A stretch of DNA of 64,000 bases from Deltaproteobacteria bacterium SG8_13 (GCA_001303025.1 LJNK01000010.1:1-64000); one strand, 5' to 3'. Positions 22,269 to 31,293 are shown, counted from the stretch's first letter. The notes: generated from the letters alone by a model not told the origin. Program-made: numbers and translations.

Positions 22269-22297
22269 TTGATAACACACGGAATTTACTTAATCAA
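22269..22297 (-). promoter_or_regulatory. Putative promoter of livKHMGF
   Basis: On the minus strand, TTGATT (22297-22292), a 17-nt spacer and TATCAA (22274-22269), about 75 nt upstream of livK. Both hexamers match 4/6. The divergent Lrp-type regulator next door makes this intergenic region a likely Lrp target. Confidence 0.4.
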
Positions 22298-22363
22298 CTC
22301 TAAAATCGCCGACCGGAAGGACAGGGAAGACATTGATGAAATGATAATTTTTTAAGAAAGATA

Positions 22364-22392
22364 TTGACATATTCTGCAATTATCAGTAGAAA
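22364..22392 (+). promoter_or_regulatory. Putative promoter of the Lrp-type regulator (and gcv operon)
   Basis: Perfect TTGACA at 22364-22369, a 17-nt spacer and TAGAAA at 22387-22392, about 50 nt before the regulator's GTG. It sits in an AT-rich divergent region. Confidence 0.5.
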
Positions 22393-22440
22393 TATTGCCT
22401 GTATCTTCCAAATCTGCCACAAATCTCACCGGAGGTCGTC

Positions 22441-22884
22441 GTGAAAATAGACGCCATCCACATCGAGATTATCAAGCATCTCCGCGACGGTAGAAAATCG
22501 TATAAAGAAATCGCCCGCAAACTAGAAATTGCCGAAAACACCGTGCGATCGAGGGTAAGCAAACTCATGCACGAAGGCATCCTGGAGGTAGCCGGCCTGG
22601 TCGATCCGGAAGGAATCGCCGGACACCGGGTGGTGTTTGTCGGCGTCAAGCTCGCCACCCTGAACCTGGTGGAGAAAGGCAAGGAGTTCAGCAAACTCAA
22701 AGGCGTCGTTTCCGTGAGCGTCGTCACCGGCCGCTACGACCTGATGCTGATGGTATTGCTGCGCGATGGATTCGATTTGCTGGAGTTCTACACCCAGGAG
22801 GTCTACCGCCTCAAAGATGTGCGCTCGGTGGAGACGTTTGTGGTCTACAAGGGCTACAACCTGAAGGTGCCGTACATCCTGTAA
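22441..22884 (+). CDS. Lrp/AsnC-family transcriptional regulator
   Basis: A 147-residue feast/famine regulator. The N-terminal helix-turn-helix reads IEIIKHLRDGRKSYKEIARKL followed by ENTVRSRVSKLMHEGIL. The C-terminal RAM domain (from ~residue 65) has the ligand-binding alpha/beta fold with YDLMLMVLLRD. The start is a GTG with GGAGG 7 nt upstream. It is divergent from livK and 71 bp before gcvT, so it probably senses an amino acid such as glycine or leucine and controls either unit; that is inference from position. Confidence 0.9.
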   Translation: MKIDAIHIEIIKHLRDGRKSYKEIARKLEIAENTVRSRVSKLMHEGILEVAGLVDPEGIAGHRVVFVGVKLATLNLVEKGKEFSKLKGVVSVSVVTGRYDLMLMVLLRDGFDLLEFYTQEVYRLKDVRSVETFVVYKGYNLKVPYIL

Positions 22885-22955
22885 TAAAGGACCCGAAGAG
22901 CAGGCAAGGATTGCGCAATTGGTAAACGCAAAAATCGGTGTCGAGAGGAGGGCCT

Positions 22956-24233
22956 ATGAATGACGCTGTCAAGATGACACGGTTGCACCAATGGCATGTG
23001 CAGCAGGGTGCCAACATGGCCCGGTTCGGCCAATACGACATGCCGCTGTGGTATCGGGCCGGTGCCAAAAACGAGCACCTTGCAGTGATAACCGCTTCCG
23101 GGCTTTTCGACACCAGCCACATGAGCTCGATCATGGTGCGGGGAGCCGATGCACGACGCCTTCTGCAGCGCTGTTTCTCCAAAGACCTTCACCGTTGCAT
23201 CGGCAGGCAGCAGGAACCGCTGATGGCCGGCAGAAGCGTCTATGGCGTTTTTCTCGCTGAAAAGGGCGATGTGATCGACGATGCCATCGTCTTTCAGATC
23301 GACGACGCAGCATACCTGGTGGTGGTCAACGCCGGCATGGGTCCGGAAATCAGCGCTCACTTGCGCAGCCACAGCAACAGTGGCGGGGCTGACATTTCGG
23401 ATCTAACCGATGCGCTTGGCAAACTCGATTTACAGGGCCCGGCTTCCGCAAAGATCCTCGGCAGGGTTCTGGCAGATCCCGCATCCGTGCTTACCGAACT
23501 GCCGTATTTTTCCTTTACGGGTCATTTCGACCCGGCATCACCGCTGTCCGACTCTGTAAAGCTGGTGGACGGCACCCCGATCCTGCTCTCGCGCACCGGT
23601 TACACCGGAGAGTTCGGATTCGAAATCTTCGTGGAGCCGGAGCAATTCACCCAGGTCTGGGAACGGATCCTGGCGGCCGGCCAGGACCACGGCCTTCTGC
23701 CCTGCGGCCTGGCGGCGCGCGACAGCCTGCGCGCCGGAGCCGTCCTGCCCCTGTCGCATCAGGACATCGGCCCGTGGCCTTTCATCCGGAATCCCTGGGA
23801 ATTCGCCCTGCCCTATACTGTCGACCGGAGCGGCTTCACCAAGCAGTTTGTGGGAGCCGATGCCCTGCTCAGCCAAAAAGACAGCCCGTACACCTATCCT
23901 TTTGCCGGGAGTGATCTTCGCAAAGTCACCGCCCAGGATCCGGCCTCGGTGTTCTATTCCAGCGGAGATGCGATCGGCACCGTTCTCACTTGTGCCACCG
24001 ACATGGCCATCGGCCGCTCTGACGGGAACATCTTCAGCATTGCAAGCCCTGACAAGCCGGCAGGATTTCAACCCAGGGGACTTTGCTGCGGCTTCGTAAT
24101 AGTCGACCGGCCGCTTCAGCCCGGCACGACTGTCCGGCTCAAAGACAACCGGCGCAGCATCGAGGTGGAGATCGTCACCGATATCCGCCCGGCCCGTACA
24201 GCGCGCATGGCGCTTGCACAGTTTTTGACATAA
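22956..24233 (+). CDS. gcvT: Glycine cleavage system T protein (aminomethyltransferase), divergent
   Basis: The T protein releases ammonia from the aminomethyl-lipoyl H protein and passes the methylene to THF. The ATG chosen has GAGGAGGG just upstream. Folate-binding GcvT fold features include the N-terminal DTSHMSS region, LDLQGPASAKIL, RTGYTGEFGFEIFVEPE and ARDSLRAGAVLPL. Length is 425 residues, longer than the usual ~365. In the strand where most T proteins have NA-x4-KD with the catalytic Asp, this one reads NAGMGPEISAHL, so that Asp appears absent. Position before gcvH strongly supports the role, but a variant mechanism or substrate is possible. Confidence 0.85.
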   Translation: MNDAVKMTRLHQWHVQQGANMARFGQYDMPLWYRAGAKNEHLAVITASGLFDTSHMSSIMVRGADARRLLQRCFSKDLHRCIGRQQEPLMAGRSVYGVFLAEKGDVIDDAIVFQIDDAAYLVVVNAGMGPEISAHLRSHSNSGGADISDLTDALGKLDLQGPASAKILGRVLADPASVLTELPYFSFTGHFDPASPLSDSVKLVDGTPILLSRTGYTGEFGFEIFVEPEQFTQVWERILAAGQDHGLLPCGLAARDSLRAGAVLPLSHQDIGPWPFIRNPWEFALPYTVDRSGFTKQFVGADALLSQKDSPYTYPFAGSDLRKVTAQDPASVFYSSGDAIGTVLTCATDMAIGRSDGNIFSIASPDKPAGFQPRGLCCGFVIVDRPLQPGTTVRLKDNRRSIEVEIVTDIRPARTARMALAQFLT

Positions 24234-24277
24234 CCGATAACCGAACGACAAACCCATCCAACCAAGGAGGAGGCGGC

Positions 24278-24679
24278 ATGAAAGAAATTCACGAGCTAGA
24301 CCTGCCCGATGACGTCCGCTATGCAGAGGACCACGAGTGGGTCAGATCCGAAGGAAGCAAGTTAGTTGTGGGCATCAGCGACTACGCCCAGGATCAACTG
24401 GGGGATATCGTATTCGTTGAACTGCCGGAGGTCGGCGCCAAGCTGTCAAAAGGCGAAGCTTTTGGCACCGTCGAATCGGTCAAGGCGGTTTCCGAGCTGT
24501 ATATGCCTGTCGGCGGAACCATTGCGGCGATCAACGGCAAGCTGGAAGAATCTCCGGAGCTGGTTAACAACCAGCCCTACGGACAGGGCTGGATGGTCGA
24601 AGTTCAACCAGGCGATCCGAAGGAAATCGATGCGTTGATGACCCAACAAGCATATCTTGAAATGCTGAAAGGATTATGA
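24278..24679 (+). CDS. gcvH: Glycine cleavage system H protein
   Basis: A lipoylated shuttle protein of 133 residues from the ATG behind AAGGAGGAGG. The fold markers are YAEDHEWVRSEG near the N-terminus and ISDYAQDQLGDIVFVELPEVG. The lipoyl Lys is in the ESVKAVSELY hairpin, and the C-terminal half (SPELVNNQPYGQGWMVEV) is complete. The last codons overlap the gcvPA start (ATGA), indicating coupled translation. LipA and LipB, which modify it, are encoded 3-4 kb downstream. Confidence 0.97.
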   Translation: MKEIHELDLPDDVRYAEDHEWVRSEGSKLVVGISDYAQDQLGDIVFVELPEVGAKLSKGEAFGTVESVKAVSELYMPVGGTIAAINGKLEESPELVNNQPYGQGWMVEVQPGDPKEIDALMTQQAYLEMLKGL

Positions 24680-26013
24680 CCATGCGATACCTACCCCACA
24701 CACCGCAAGAGATCGACGCGATGCTGCAGGTCATCGGTGCCGGCAGCCTCGATGATCTGTTCGGCACGATCCCGAAAAGCTGTTGCTGCAGGCTGGACAT
24801 GGATCTGCCCAAAGCCCTGACGGAGTGGGAGCTGAACGAACACATGGATGAGCTGGCTTCCCGCATGGCGGTCTCTCCGGAGTACAAAGTGTTTATGGGC
24901 GCCGGCAGTTACGATCATTATGTCCCGGCTTCGGCTCAATACCTGACCAGCCGCAGCGAATTCGTTACCTCCTACACTCCGTACCAGCCCGAAATCAGCC
25001 AAGGAACCCTTCAGGCCATCTATGAATACCAGACGCTGGCTACCCGGTTGATGGGCGTCGAGGTCGCCACCGCCTCACACTACGACGGCTCCACCGCACT
25101 GGCCGAATCGTTGCTGATGGCCATTCGGGTGACCGGCAAGAAGAAGGTCGCCGTTTCGCGCCTGGTCCACCCCCTGTATCGGCGGGTGGTACAAACCTAT
25201 TTCGATCCGACCGGTTACGAAGTCGTCGAACTGCCTTTTCTGCAAAACGGTCGAACGGACATACAAGCGCTCGATTCCGTGGAAGACCTGGCCGCCGTTG
25301 CCCTGCAGTCCCCGAACTTTTTCGGCTGCATCGAAGATCTGACCGCCGCCGACAAAGCGATCCACGCCAAACAGGCCCTGTTTGTCGTTTCTTTCACCGA
25401 GCCGCTGGCCTACGGTCTGCTGAAAAGCCCGGGAAGCCTGAACGCCGACATCGTCTGCGGGGAAGGCCAGAGTCTGGGCCTGCCGCGCTCCTTCGGAGGG
25501 CCTGGTTTGGGAATGCTGGGCAGCAGCATGAAATATGTGCGCAACCTGCCGGGACGGCTGGTGGGTCGAACAAAAGACGTCGATGGCCGGGACGGTTTCG
25601 TGCTGACGCTGGCCACCCGCGAGCAGCACATCCGAAGGGAAAAGGCCACCTCGAACATCTGCACCAACAACAGCCTCTGCGCCACCACCGCCGCCGTCTA
25701 CATGGCTTCTTTGGGCGGAAGCGGATTTCGCCGGCTGGCCCAACTGAACCACGACAAAGCCGAATACCTGAAAAAAGAGCTGCAGAGGGCCGGACATGCG
25801 ATCCCCTTCGATACGCCCACGTTCAACGAATTTGTTGTCCGATTTCCGGACGGCTTCGAAGACCGCTACCAACAGCTGCTGGAGAAGAAGATCGTCGCCG
25901 GATTGCCGCTGGAATGTCATTATCCCGAGCTGTCCGACCATTATCTGCTGTGTGCGACCGAGACGGCCAGCCGAACGGACATGGACAGCCTGGTAAAGGA
26001 GGTGGGATCATGA
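24676..26013 (+). CDS. gcvPA: Glycine dehydrogenase (decarboxylating) subunit 1
   Basis: The alpha subunit of the two-part P protein, 445 residues. It has the N-terminal MRYLPHTPQEIDAML, the GAGSYDHYVPASAQYL motif, TPYQPEISQGTLQAIYEYQT and FGGPGLGMLG. It has the aminotransferase fold but lacks the PLP lysine, which resides in subunit 2. Start and stop overlap gcvH and gcvPB by ATGA. An alternative ATG lies two codons in. Confidence 0.97.
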   Translation: MTMRYLPHTPQEIDAMLQVIGAGSLDDLFGTIPKSCCCRLDMDLPKALTEWELNEHMDELASRMAVSPEYKVFMGAGSYDHYVPASAQYLTSRSEFVTSYTPYQPEISQGTLQAIYEYQTLATRLMGVEVATASHYDGSTALAESLLMAIRVTGKKKVAVSRLVHPLYRRVVQTYFDPTGYEVVELPFLQNGRTDIQALDSVEDLAAVALQSPNFFGCIEDLTAADKAIHAKQALFVVSFTEPLAYGLLKSPGSLNADIVCGEGQSLGLPRSFGGPGLGMLGSSMKYVRNLPGRLVGRTKDVDGRDGFVLTLATREQHIRREKATSNICTNNSLCATTAAVYMASLGGSGFRRLAQLNHDKAEYLKKELQRAGHAIPFDTPTFNEFVVRFPDGFEDRYQQLLEKKIVAGLPLECHYPELSDHYLLCATETASRTDMDSLVKEVGS

Positions 26014-27467
26014 ATAAAAACCTCGGAACGACCGGACTCATACTCAATGAGCCGCTGCTGTGGGAAAAAGGCAGCAAGGGCCGCACGGGATTCTCTGTTC
26101 CGGAGTCGGATGTCGATGCCAGTCCGCTGGATTCGGAGCTCGTGGGAGACGGCCCGGATTTTCCCGACCTGAGCGAGGTGGATGTCGTGCGCCATTACAC
26201 CCGGCTGTCCACCTGGAATTTCGGTGTGGACACCGGCATGTATCCACTGGGCTCGTGCACCATGAAATACAACCCCAAGACCAACGAACGGCAGGCCCGC
26301 CTGCCCGGATTTGCGGGCGCACACCCGCTGCTGCCCCCGCAGCTGGCCCAGGGTGCGCTGGAGCTGATGTACAAACTCGAGCGGTACCTGGATGAGGTCA
26401 CCGGCATGCAGGCAACCTCCCTTCAACCGGCTGCCGGGGCTCACGGTGAACTGGCCGGAATGCTGTTGATATACGCCTACCACAAACACCGCGGGGACCA
26501 GCGTTCAAAGATCATCATCCCCGATACGGCGCACGGCACCAACCCGGCCAGCGCCGCGCTCTGCGGCTACCGGCCCGTACCGGTCAAATCGAACGAAAAC
26601 GGGGTGTTGTCCGTTGAAACCATCGAAGCGGTGATGGATGCCGAAACCGCCGGGATCATGGTTACCAACCCGAACACCATCGGCCTGTTTGAAGACCACA
26701 TCCGGGAGATCTGCCGGGTGATCCACGACAAGGGCGGGCTGGTCTACTGCGACGGGGCGAACATGAACGCCATTATGGGCATTGTCGACATGAACGAAAT
26801 CGGCATCGACGTGCTTCACCTGAACCTGCACAAGACCTTTTCGACGCCCCATGGCGGCGGTGGTCCCGGTTCAGGGCCGGTGTGCGTCAACGACAAACTC
26901 GAGCCGTTTTTGCCGGTGCCGCGCATTGTCGAAAAAGACGGACAGTACAATCTGTCGGAAGACTTCCCCCGATCCATCGGCAAGCTCGACACGTTTCACG
27001 GTCATTTTGGCGTGATGATCAAAGCCTACAGCTACATTATGAGCATGGGGGCGGCCGGCTTGAAAAAAGCCAGTCAGCTGTCGGTGCTCAACGCCAATTA
27101 CATCAAAGAGCGCCTCAAGAGCACCTATCACCTGCCCCATGACCGGCCCTGCATGCACGAAGTGGTCTTCAACGATCAAAACCTGCAGGCATATAAGATC
27201 ACCACCCTGGATGTGGCCAAGCGCCTCATGGATTACGGCTTTCACCCGCCGACCGTCTACTTCCCGCTGGTGGTGCCGGGTGCGATCATGATCGAGCCGA
27301 CCGAAACCGAGTGCAAGCAAGACATCGACCGTTTCATCGAGGCAATGCAACAAATCGCTCAGGAGGCGAAGGAGGATCCCGAGCTGCTCAAAAGCGCGCC
27401 GCACCGCAGCAAGGTGCGCCGTCTGGATGAAACCACCGCAGCGCGCAAACCGTGCCTGGCGAATTGA
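26010..27467 (+). CDS. gcvPB: Glycine dehydrogenase (decarboxylating) subunit 2
   Basis: The PLP-bearing beta subunit of the glycine decarboxylase, 485 residues. The catalytic Lys is in LNLHKTFSTPHGGGGPGSGPV. MYPLGSCTMKYNPKTNE, the AGAHGELAGML loop and the DTAHGTNPASAA segment are standard. The ATG overlaps the gcvPA stop and has AAAGGAGGTGGG upstream. A longer in-frame start inside gcvPA was rejected. With gcvT, H and PA it completes the system except for the L protein (dihydrolipoyl dehydrogenase), which is not in the window. Confidence 0.97.
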   Translation: MNKNLGTTGLILNEPLLWEKGSKGRTGFSVPESDVDASPLDSELVGDGPDFPDLSEVDVVRHYTRLSTWNFGVDTGMYPLGSCTMKYNPKTNERQARLPGFAGAHPLLPPQLAQGALELMYKLERYLDEVTGMQATSLQPAAGAHGELAGMLLIYAYHKHRGDQRSKIIIPDTAHGTNPASAALCGYRPVPVKSNENGVLSVETIEAVMDAETAGIMVTNPNTIGLFEDHIREICRVIHDKGGLVYCDGANMNAIMGIVDMNEIGIDVLHLNLHKTFSTPHGGGGPGSGPVCVNDKLEPFLPVPRIVEKDGQYNLSEDFPRSIGKLDTFHGHFGVMIKAYSYIMSMGAAGLKKASQLSVLNANYIKERLKSTYHLPHDRPCMHEVVFNDQNLQAYKITTLDVAKRLMDYGFHPPTVYFPLVVPGAIMIEPTETECKQDIDRFIEAMQQIAQEAKEDPELLKSAPHRSKVRRLDETTAARKPCLAN

Positions 27468-27578
27468 CCGACTGCAAGGTTCGGGACAATTGGCGGCTTG
27501 CGAGGCATCGTCGAAGCGTTGCATCCGATGAGCGGATGGTTACGTTTGGTATGAAATTTTTCGGGAGGCGCAGCTGCA

Positions 27579-28316
27579 GTGGAAGGGATCACTTTGGTGG
27601 ATCAGCCCCGGTCCGTTGAAACGCAGGCGTGGCTGGCAGTAGAATTCGACACGCTGGACTACGGCGAGTCCCTTTCACTGCAGCACGCCCTGGTAGCCGC
27701 CCGCAGCAGTGGCGCTATCACTCAGAACGTGCTGCTCCTGCTCGAGCATCCGCCGGTATTTACCCTGGGACGCCGGGGAGGTAGCGAGAACCTGAAGGTC
27801 TCTGCCGAATTTCTGAAAAAGAGCGAAATCGAGGTGGTCCAGATCGAGCGGGGAGGCAACATCACCTATCACGGCCCGGGTCAGCTGGTCGCTTACATTA
27901 TCTTCGATCTGAACGCCGGGCGAAAAGGTGTTGAGGATTTCGTGCATCGACTCGAAGAGGTCATGCTTCGCGTTGCGGCAAGCGCGGGCGTCACAGCGGC
28001 CAGAGATCGCCGCAACCGCGGCATCTGGGTCGGCGACGACAAGCTGGGCAGTGTGGGCATCGCCATTCGCCGCGGCGTAACGTTTCACGGCCTGGCGCTA
28101 AACGTGGACCCCTGCCTGGAGCACTTCGGCTGGATCAACCCTTGCGGGCTGCAGCATACGGGTGTCACCTCCATCCGGCGGGAAATCCTGCAGCCGGTTT
28201 CCATGCAAGGCATCCGAAAGGCATTCAGGCATCACTTCAGCGCCGTATTCGAAGCTGCCCTGGAGCCGATATCACGGCGGCAACTGGCGGCGCGCCTGGA
28301 GTGCGCTTCCAAATGA
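27579..28316 (+). CDS. lipB: Octanoyl-[ACP]:protein N-octanoyltransferase LipB
   Basis: LipB moves octanoate from ACP to the lipoyl lysine of H protein and 2-oxoacid dehydrogenases. The 245 residues start at a GTG with GGGAGG 11 nt before it. The ERGGNITYHGPGQLVAY motif (~residues 90-105), catalytic Lys155 in DDKLGSVGI and acyl-thioester Cys189 in INPCGLQHTGVTS are all present, so it should be active. Its TGA overlaps the lipA ATG. Confidence 0.96.
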   Translation: MEGITLVDQPRSVETQAWLAVEFDTLDYGESLSLQHALVAARSSGAITQNVLLLLEHPPVFTLGRRGGSENLKVSAEFLKKSEIEVVQIERGGNITYHGPGQLVAYIIFDLNAGRKGVEDFVHRLEEVMLRVAASAGVTAARDRRNRGIWVGDDKLGSVGIAIRRGVTFHGLALNVDPCLEHFGWINPCGLQHTGVTSIRREILQPVSMQGIRKAFRHHFSAVFEAALEPISRRQLAARLECASK

Positions 28317-29191
28317 AAATTCACCCCAGACCCATCCCCCAAAAACCTCCCTGGCTGCGCCGGCGCCTGCCGAGCGGTCCGGATTTTGAAAAAATTCGCT
28401 CCCTGGTAGACGGCAAAGGCCTTCACACCGTGTGCCAGGAAGCCAAGTGCCCCAACATCTGGGAATGCTTTTCCAGTCGTACCGCCACATTTCTGATTCT
28501 CGGTGACCGCTGCACGCGCAACTGCCGATTTTGCGCCGTTCGGCACGATCCCGTCCAACCGCTCGATCCGGGCGAACCGATGAGAGTGGCTGAAGCCGCA
28601 GAACGGATGCGGCTGACCTACGTGGTGGTGACGTCCGTTACCCGCGACGACCTGGCCGACGGTGGTGCCGGTCATTTTGCCGCCACCATCCGGCAGATCC
28701 GCAACCGGCTGCCGGATACGCGCATCGAAGTGCTCATTCCGGATTTCCAGGGAAGTGCAGAGGCGCTGGAAGTCGTTGGGCAGGCCCGACCGGATGTGCT
28801 CAATCACAACATGGAAACGGTTCCACGCCTTTACCCCACCGTGCGCCCCGGCGCCGATTATCAACGCTCCATCGAATTGCTGCGCCGGGCAGGGCAATGG
28901 CGACCCCGCATCCCCACCAAGTCGGGATTGATGCTCGGCCTCGGCGAGACCGCTGAAGAGATCCGACACACCCTCGAAGATCTGCGCAATGCCGGCTGCC
29001 GGTTTCTGACTTTAGGACAGTACCTGCAACCTTCCAGAGAGCACCTGCCGGTGGAACGTTTCGTTCCACCGGACGAATTCGACCAGTGGAAGAAAACCGC
29101 CCAGCAGATCGGTTTTGTCCAGGTCGCCAGCGGGCCTTTCGTGCGCAGCTCCTACCACGCCAAGGAACTGTTTCAGGGGCCGGATGGTTGA
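28313..29191 (+). CDS. lipA: Lipoyl synthase LipA
   Basis: A radical SAM enzyme inserting two sulfurs into protein-bound octanoate. From the overlapping ATG the protein has 292 residues. The auxiliary cluster motif is C-x4-C-x5-C (CQEAKCPNIWEC), the SAM cluster is CTRNCRFC, and a conserved C-terminal RSSYHA carries the Ser ligand to the auxiliary cluster. A longer in-frame start inside lipB was rejected because it adds 57 residues with no LipA character. Together with lipB it supplies lipoate to GcvH. Confidence 0.97.
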   Translation: MKIHPRPIPQKPPWLRRRLPSGPDFEKIRSLVDGKGLHTVCQEAKCPNIWECFSSRTATFLILGDRCTRNCRFCAVRHDPVQPLDPGEPMRVAEAAERMRLTYVVVTSVTRDDLADGGAGHFAATIRQIRNRLPDTRIEVLIPDFQGSAEALEVVGQARPDVLNHNMETVPRLYPTVRPGADYQRSIELLRRAGQWRPRIPTKSGLMLGLGETAEEIRHTLEDLRNAGCRFLTLGQYLQPSREHLPVERFVPPDEFDQWKKTAQQIGFVQVASGPFVRSSYHAKELFQGPDG

Positions 29192-29234
29192 AAGAACGAA
29201 GATGTTTTTTTCCAATCGCTGGTGGTGATAGCCG

Positions 29235-30080
29235 ATGAAATCCTCCTTCACCGCGGCAGACGGCTGCCGGCTGCATTATGAAACCTACGGGCTGCAGGGA
29301 ATGCGCAGGAGTGAAGCCAGCAGATCGGCCGTGATCTTTCTCAGCGGCACCACTCAGACAGCCCTGCAGTGGAGGCCCCAGGCACTGTTTTTCAGGGATC
29401 AATTCCCGGTGGTATGCTACGACGGCCGGGCTCAGGGAAAGAGCGATCCGGGCAGCCGCAAGCTTTCCCTTGATCTTCACGTCGAAGACCTGTATTGCCT
29501 TCTCGCCTTTCTCCGGGTCGGCAGGGCGCATCTGGTGGGCTTGAGCCACGGAGCGCAGGTAGCGCTTGCATTTGCCGCCAGCCATCCGGAAAAAACCGCA
29601 CGGCTGGTCCTGTGCGGCGTCGGGGCCGAACCCGGACCCCGAACCCGGGCGGTCGTTCGTTCCTGGATGGAAATCCTCGACATAAACGGCCTGTCGGCCA
29701 TGGCCTGGGCCGCACTACCGGTGATTTTAGGAGAGACCTACCTGCGGGCAAACGAACGACTCCTGCCGAAAATGGTCAGCGCTCTGGTGGCTCGAAACCG
29801 GAAAGACTCCCTGCTGGCCCATTTTGCGGCACTGCTCACCTACCCTCCCCCTTCTGACAATGCCAAACGGATTTCCCGGCCCTGCCTGGTCATATCCGGC
29901 AGCGACGACCTGCTGAACCCGCCCGCATCTGCAAGACGACTGGCGCGCATGATCGCTGCTGATTACGAACAATTCGAACAAGTCGGACACAGCGTGCCGG
30001 TGGAGGCGGCCGGGCGGTTCAATCGAACCTGCCATCGGTTCCTTAGCGCTGATGCCGCACATTCCGCTCGGAGGTTTTGA
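29235..30080 (+). CDS. Alpha/beta-hydrolase fold protein
   Basis: A 281-residue soluble hydrolase. The oxyanion region is FLSGTTQTALQW (instead of the more usual HG), CYDGRAQGKSD follows, and the nucleophile elbow is GLSHGAQVALAF. The acid lies near SGSDDLLNPP and the base His in EQVGHSVPVEA. No signal peptide is seen. It starts 43 bp after lipA, and its stop overlaps the next gene, so it belongs to the same transcript. The substrate is unknown; an ester or thioester is plausible given the following hotdog-fold gene. Confidence 0.85.
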   Translation: MKSSFTAADGCRLHYETYGLQGMRRSEASRSAVIFLSGTTQTALQWRPQALFFRDQFPVVCYDGRAQGKSDPGSRKLSLDLHVEDLYCLLAFLRVGRAHLVGLSHGAQVALAFAASHPEKTARLVLCGVGAEPGPRTRAVVRSWMEILDINGLSAMAWAALPVILGETYLRANERLLPKMVSALVARNRKDSLLAHFAALLTYPPPSDNAKRISRPCLVISGSDDLLNPPASARRLARMIAADYEQFEQVGHSVPVEAAGRFNRTCHRFLSADAAHSARRF

Positions 30081-30541
30081 TGAACAAGCTGCTGAACGTC
30101 TACAACAAGTGCGCCGGGCTGCCTTTCGGAAAGCTTGTTTTTTCAAAGCTGGTTTGCCTGAAAGCGCCCTACTTCGGGACCATAAAGCCGGTTTTTCGAC
30201 AGCTGCGGCCGGGCAGCTGCGAAATTTGGATGAAAAACCGAAGGGCGGTGCACAATCACCTCCGGTCGGTCCACGCCATCGCCATGTGCTGCCTGGCCGA
30301 GCTGGCTGCCGGAACCATGCTCGAAGCATCTCTGCCGCCGGGCATGCGGTGGATCCCGAAGGGCATGCGGGTCGAATACCGTAAAATTACCCGCACCGAT
30401 CTCACGGCAACTTGCGAAACACCTGTTGAAGGCCTCGACAAGCCCCAGGGGCTTCCGGTAACCGTGCGCGTGGAAGACACCAGCAACGAGGAAGTCTTCC
30501 GGGCTGTCATCGAAATGCACATCACCGAAAAAAAACGCTGA
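30080..30541 (+). CDS. DUF4442-type hotdog-fold protein (thioesterase-like)
   Basis: A 153-residue protein resembling the DUF4442/YiiD-like hotdog family of putative acyl-thioesterases: N-terminal hydrophobic region, GTIKPVFRQLRPGSCEIWMKNRRAVHNHLRSVHAIAM split across the central helix, and a beta-rich C-terminal half. The start overlaps the hydrolase stop by one base, with GGAGG upstream. It sits between two hydrolases, suggesting joint work on acyl compounds. Biochemical function is not known. Confidence 0.75.
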   Translation: MNKLLNVYNKCAGLPFGKLVFSKLVCLKAPYFGTIKPVFRQLRPGSCEIWMKNRRAVHNHLRSVHAIAMCCLAELAAGTMLEASLPPGMRWIPKGMRVEYRKITRTDLTATCETPVEGLDKPQGLPVTVRVEDTSNEEVFRAVIEMHITEKKR

Positions 30542-30563
30542 ACGGACCTTTAGGAGCAACGGT

Positions 30564-31193
30564 ATGAATCATGTGGTTTTGCTAGGAGACTCGATCTTCG
30601 ACAACGCCAGTTATGTCCCGGGCAAACCGCCGGTAATCGAACAGCTTCGCCGGCAACTGCCGAGCAGCTGGCAGGCGACCCTGTTGGCCATAGACGGAGA
30701 TGTAACCAGGGGGGTGGCGTCACAACTGACCAGACTGCCGGAGGGCACCACCCATGTGGTTGTCAGCACCGGCGGCAATGATGCTCTTTCCTATAGCCAT
30801 ATCCTCCAGGAACCGGCGCACTCCGTTGCAAGTGTATTGGAACGCTTTGCAGCGATCCGTGAAGACTTCCGGAGCGATTACCGCCAGATGCTGCAGACCG
30901 TCTTGCGCGGCCGAAAACAAGCCGCCGTCTGCACCATCTATGACGCCGTGCCGGGCCTGGACCGGATGTCGGTAACCGCTTTGTCGCTTTTTAACGACAT
31001 CATCCTCAACGAAGCCTTCGATGCCTCAATTCCGGTCATAGACCTGCGCATGGTCTGCGACAAGCCGTCCGATTATTCGGTCATCTCTCCGATCGAGCCC
31101 TCTGCGGAAGGAGGCGCCAAGATCGTCAACGCGATAGTAAATCTTCTCGAAAATCATGACTTTCAGACGCAAAGAAGCGTCATATACACCTGA
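30564..31193 (+). CDS. SGNH/GDSL-family hydrolase
   Basis: A 209-residue protein with block I GDSIFDN (Ser10), block II DGDVTRGVA and block III GGND (Asn72). In block V, where the catalytic Asp-x2-His usually is, the sequence reads SDYSVISPIEPSAEGG, so the usual His is replaced. Either another residue serves, or activity is altered. No signal peptide is visible. It follows the hotdog gene by 22 bp with AGGAG upstream. Confidence 0.82.
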   Translation: MNHVVLLGDSIFDNASYVPGKPPVIEQLRRQLPSSWQATLLAIDGDVTRGVASQLTRLPEGTTHVVVSTGGNDALSYSHILQEPAHSVASVLERFAAIREDFRSDYRQMLQTVLRGRKQAAVCTIYDAVPGLDRMSVTALSLFNDIILNEAFDASIPVIDLRMVCDKPSDYSVISPIEPSAEGGAKIVNAIVNLLENHDFQTQRSVIYT

Positions 31194-31293
31194 TCATCCG
31201 GGAAGCGGCCGCCGCGCACAGCCTGTTGCTCCTCCTTATATTTGCTTCGAAGTGCAGCAGGTTCATCCAGTCGATCCATCCTCATGACCCATA

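Noticed and set aside
22885-22955. Glycine riboswitch before gcvT
   Set aside because: Only 71 bp separate the regulator from gcvT, too short for the aptamer, and none of its conserved phrases is present.
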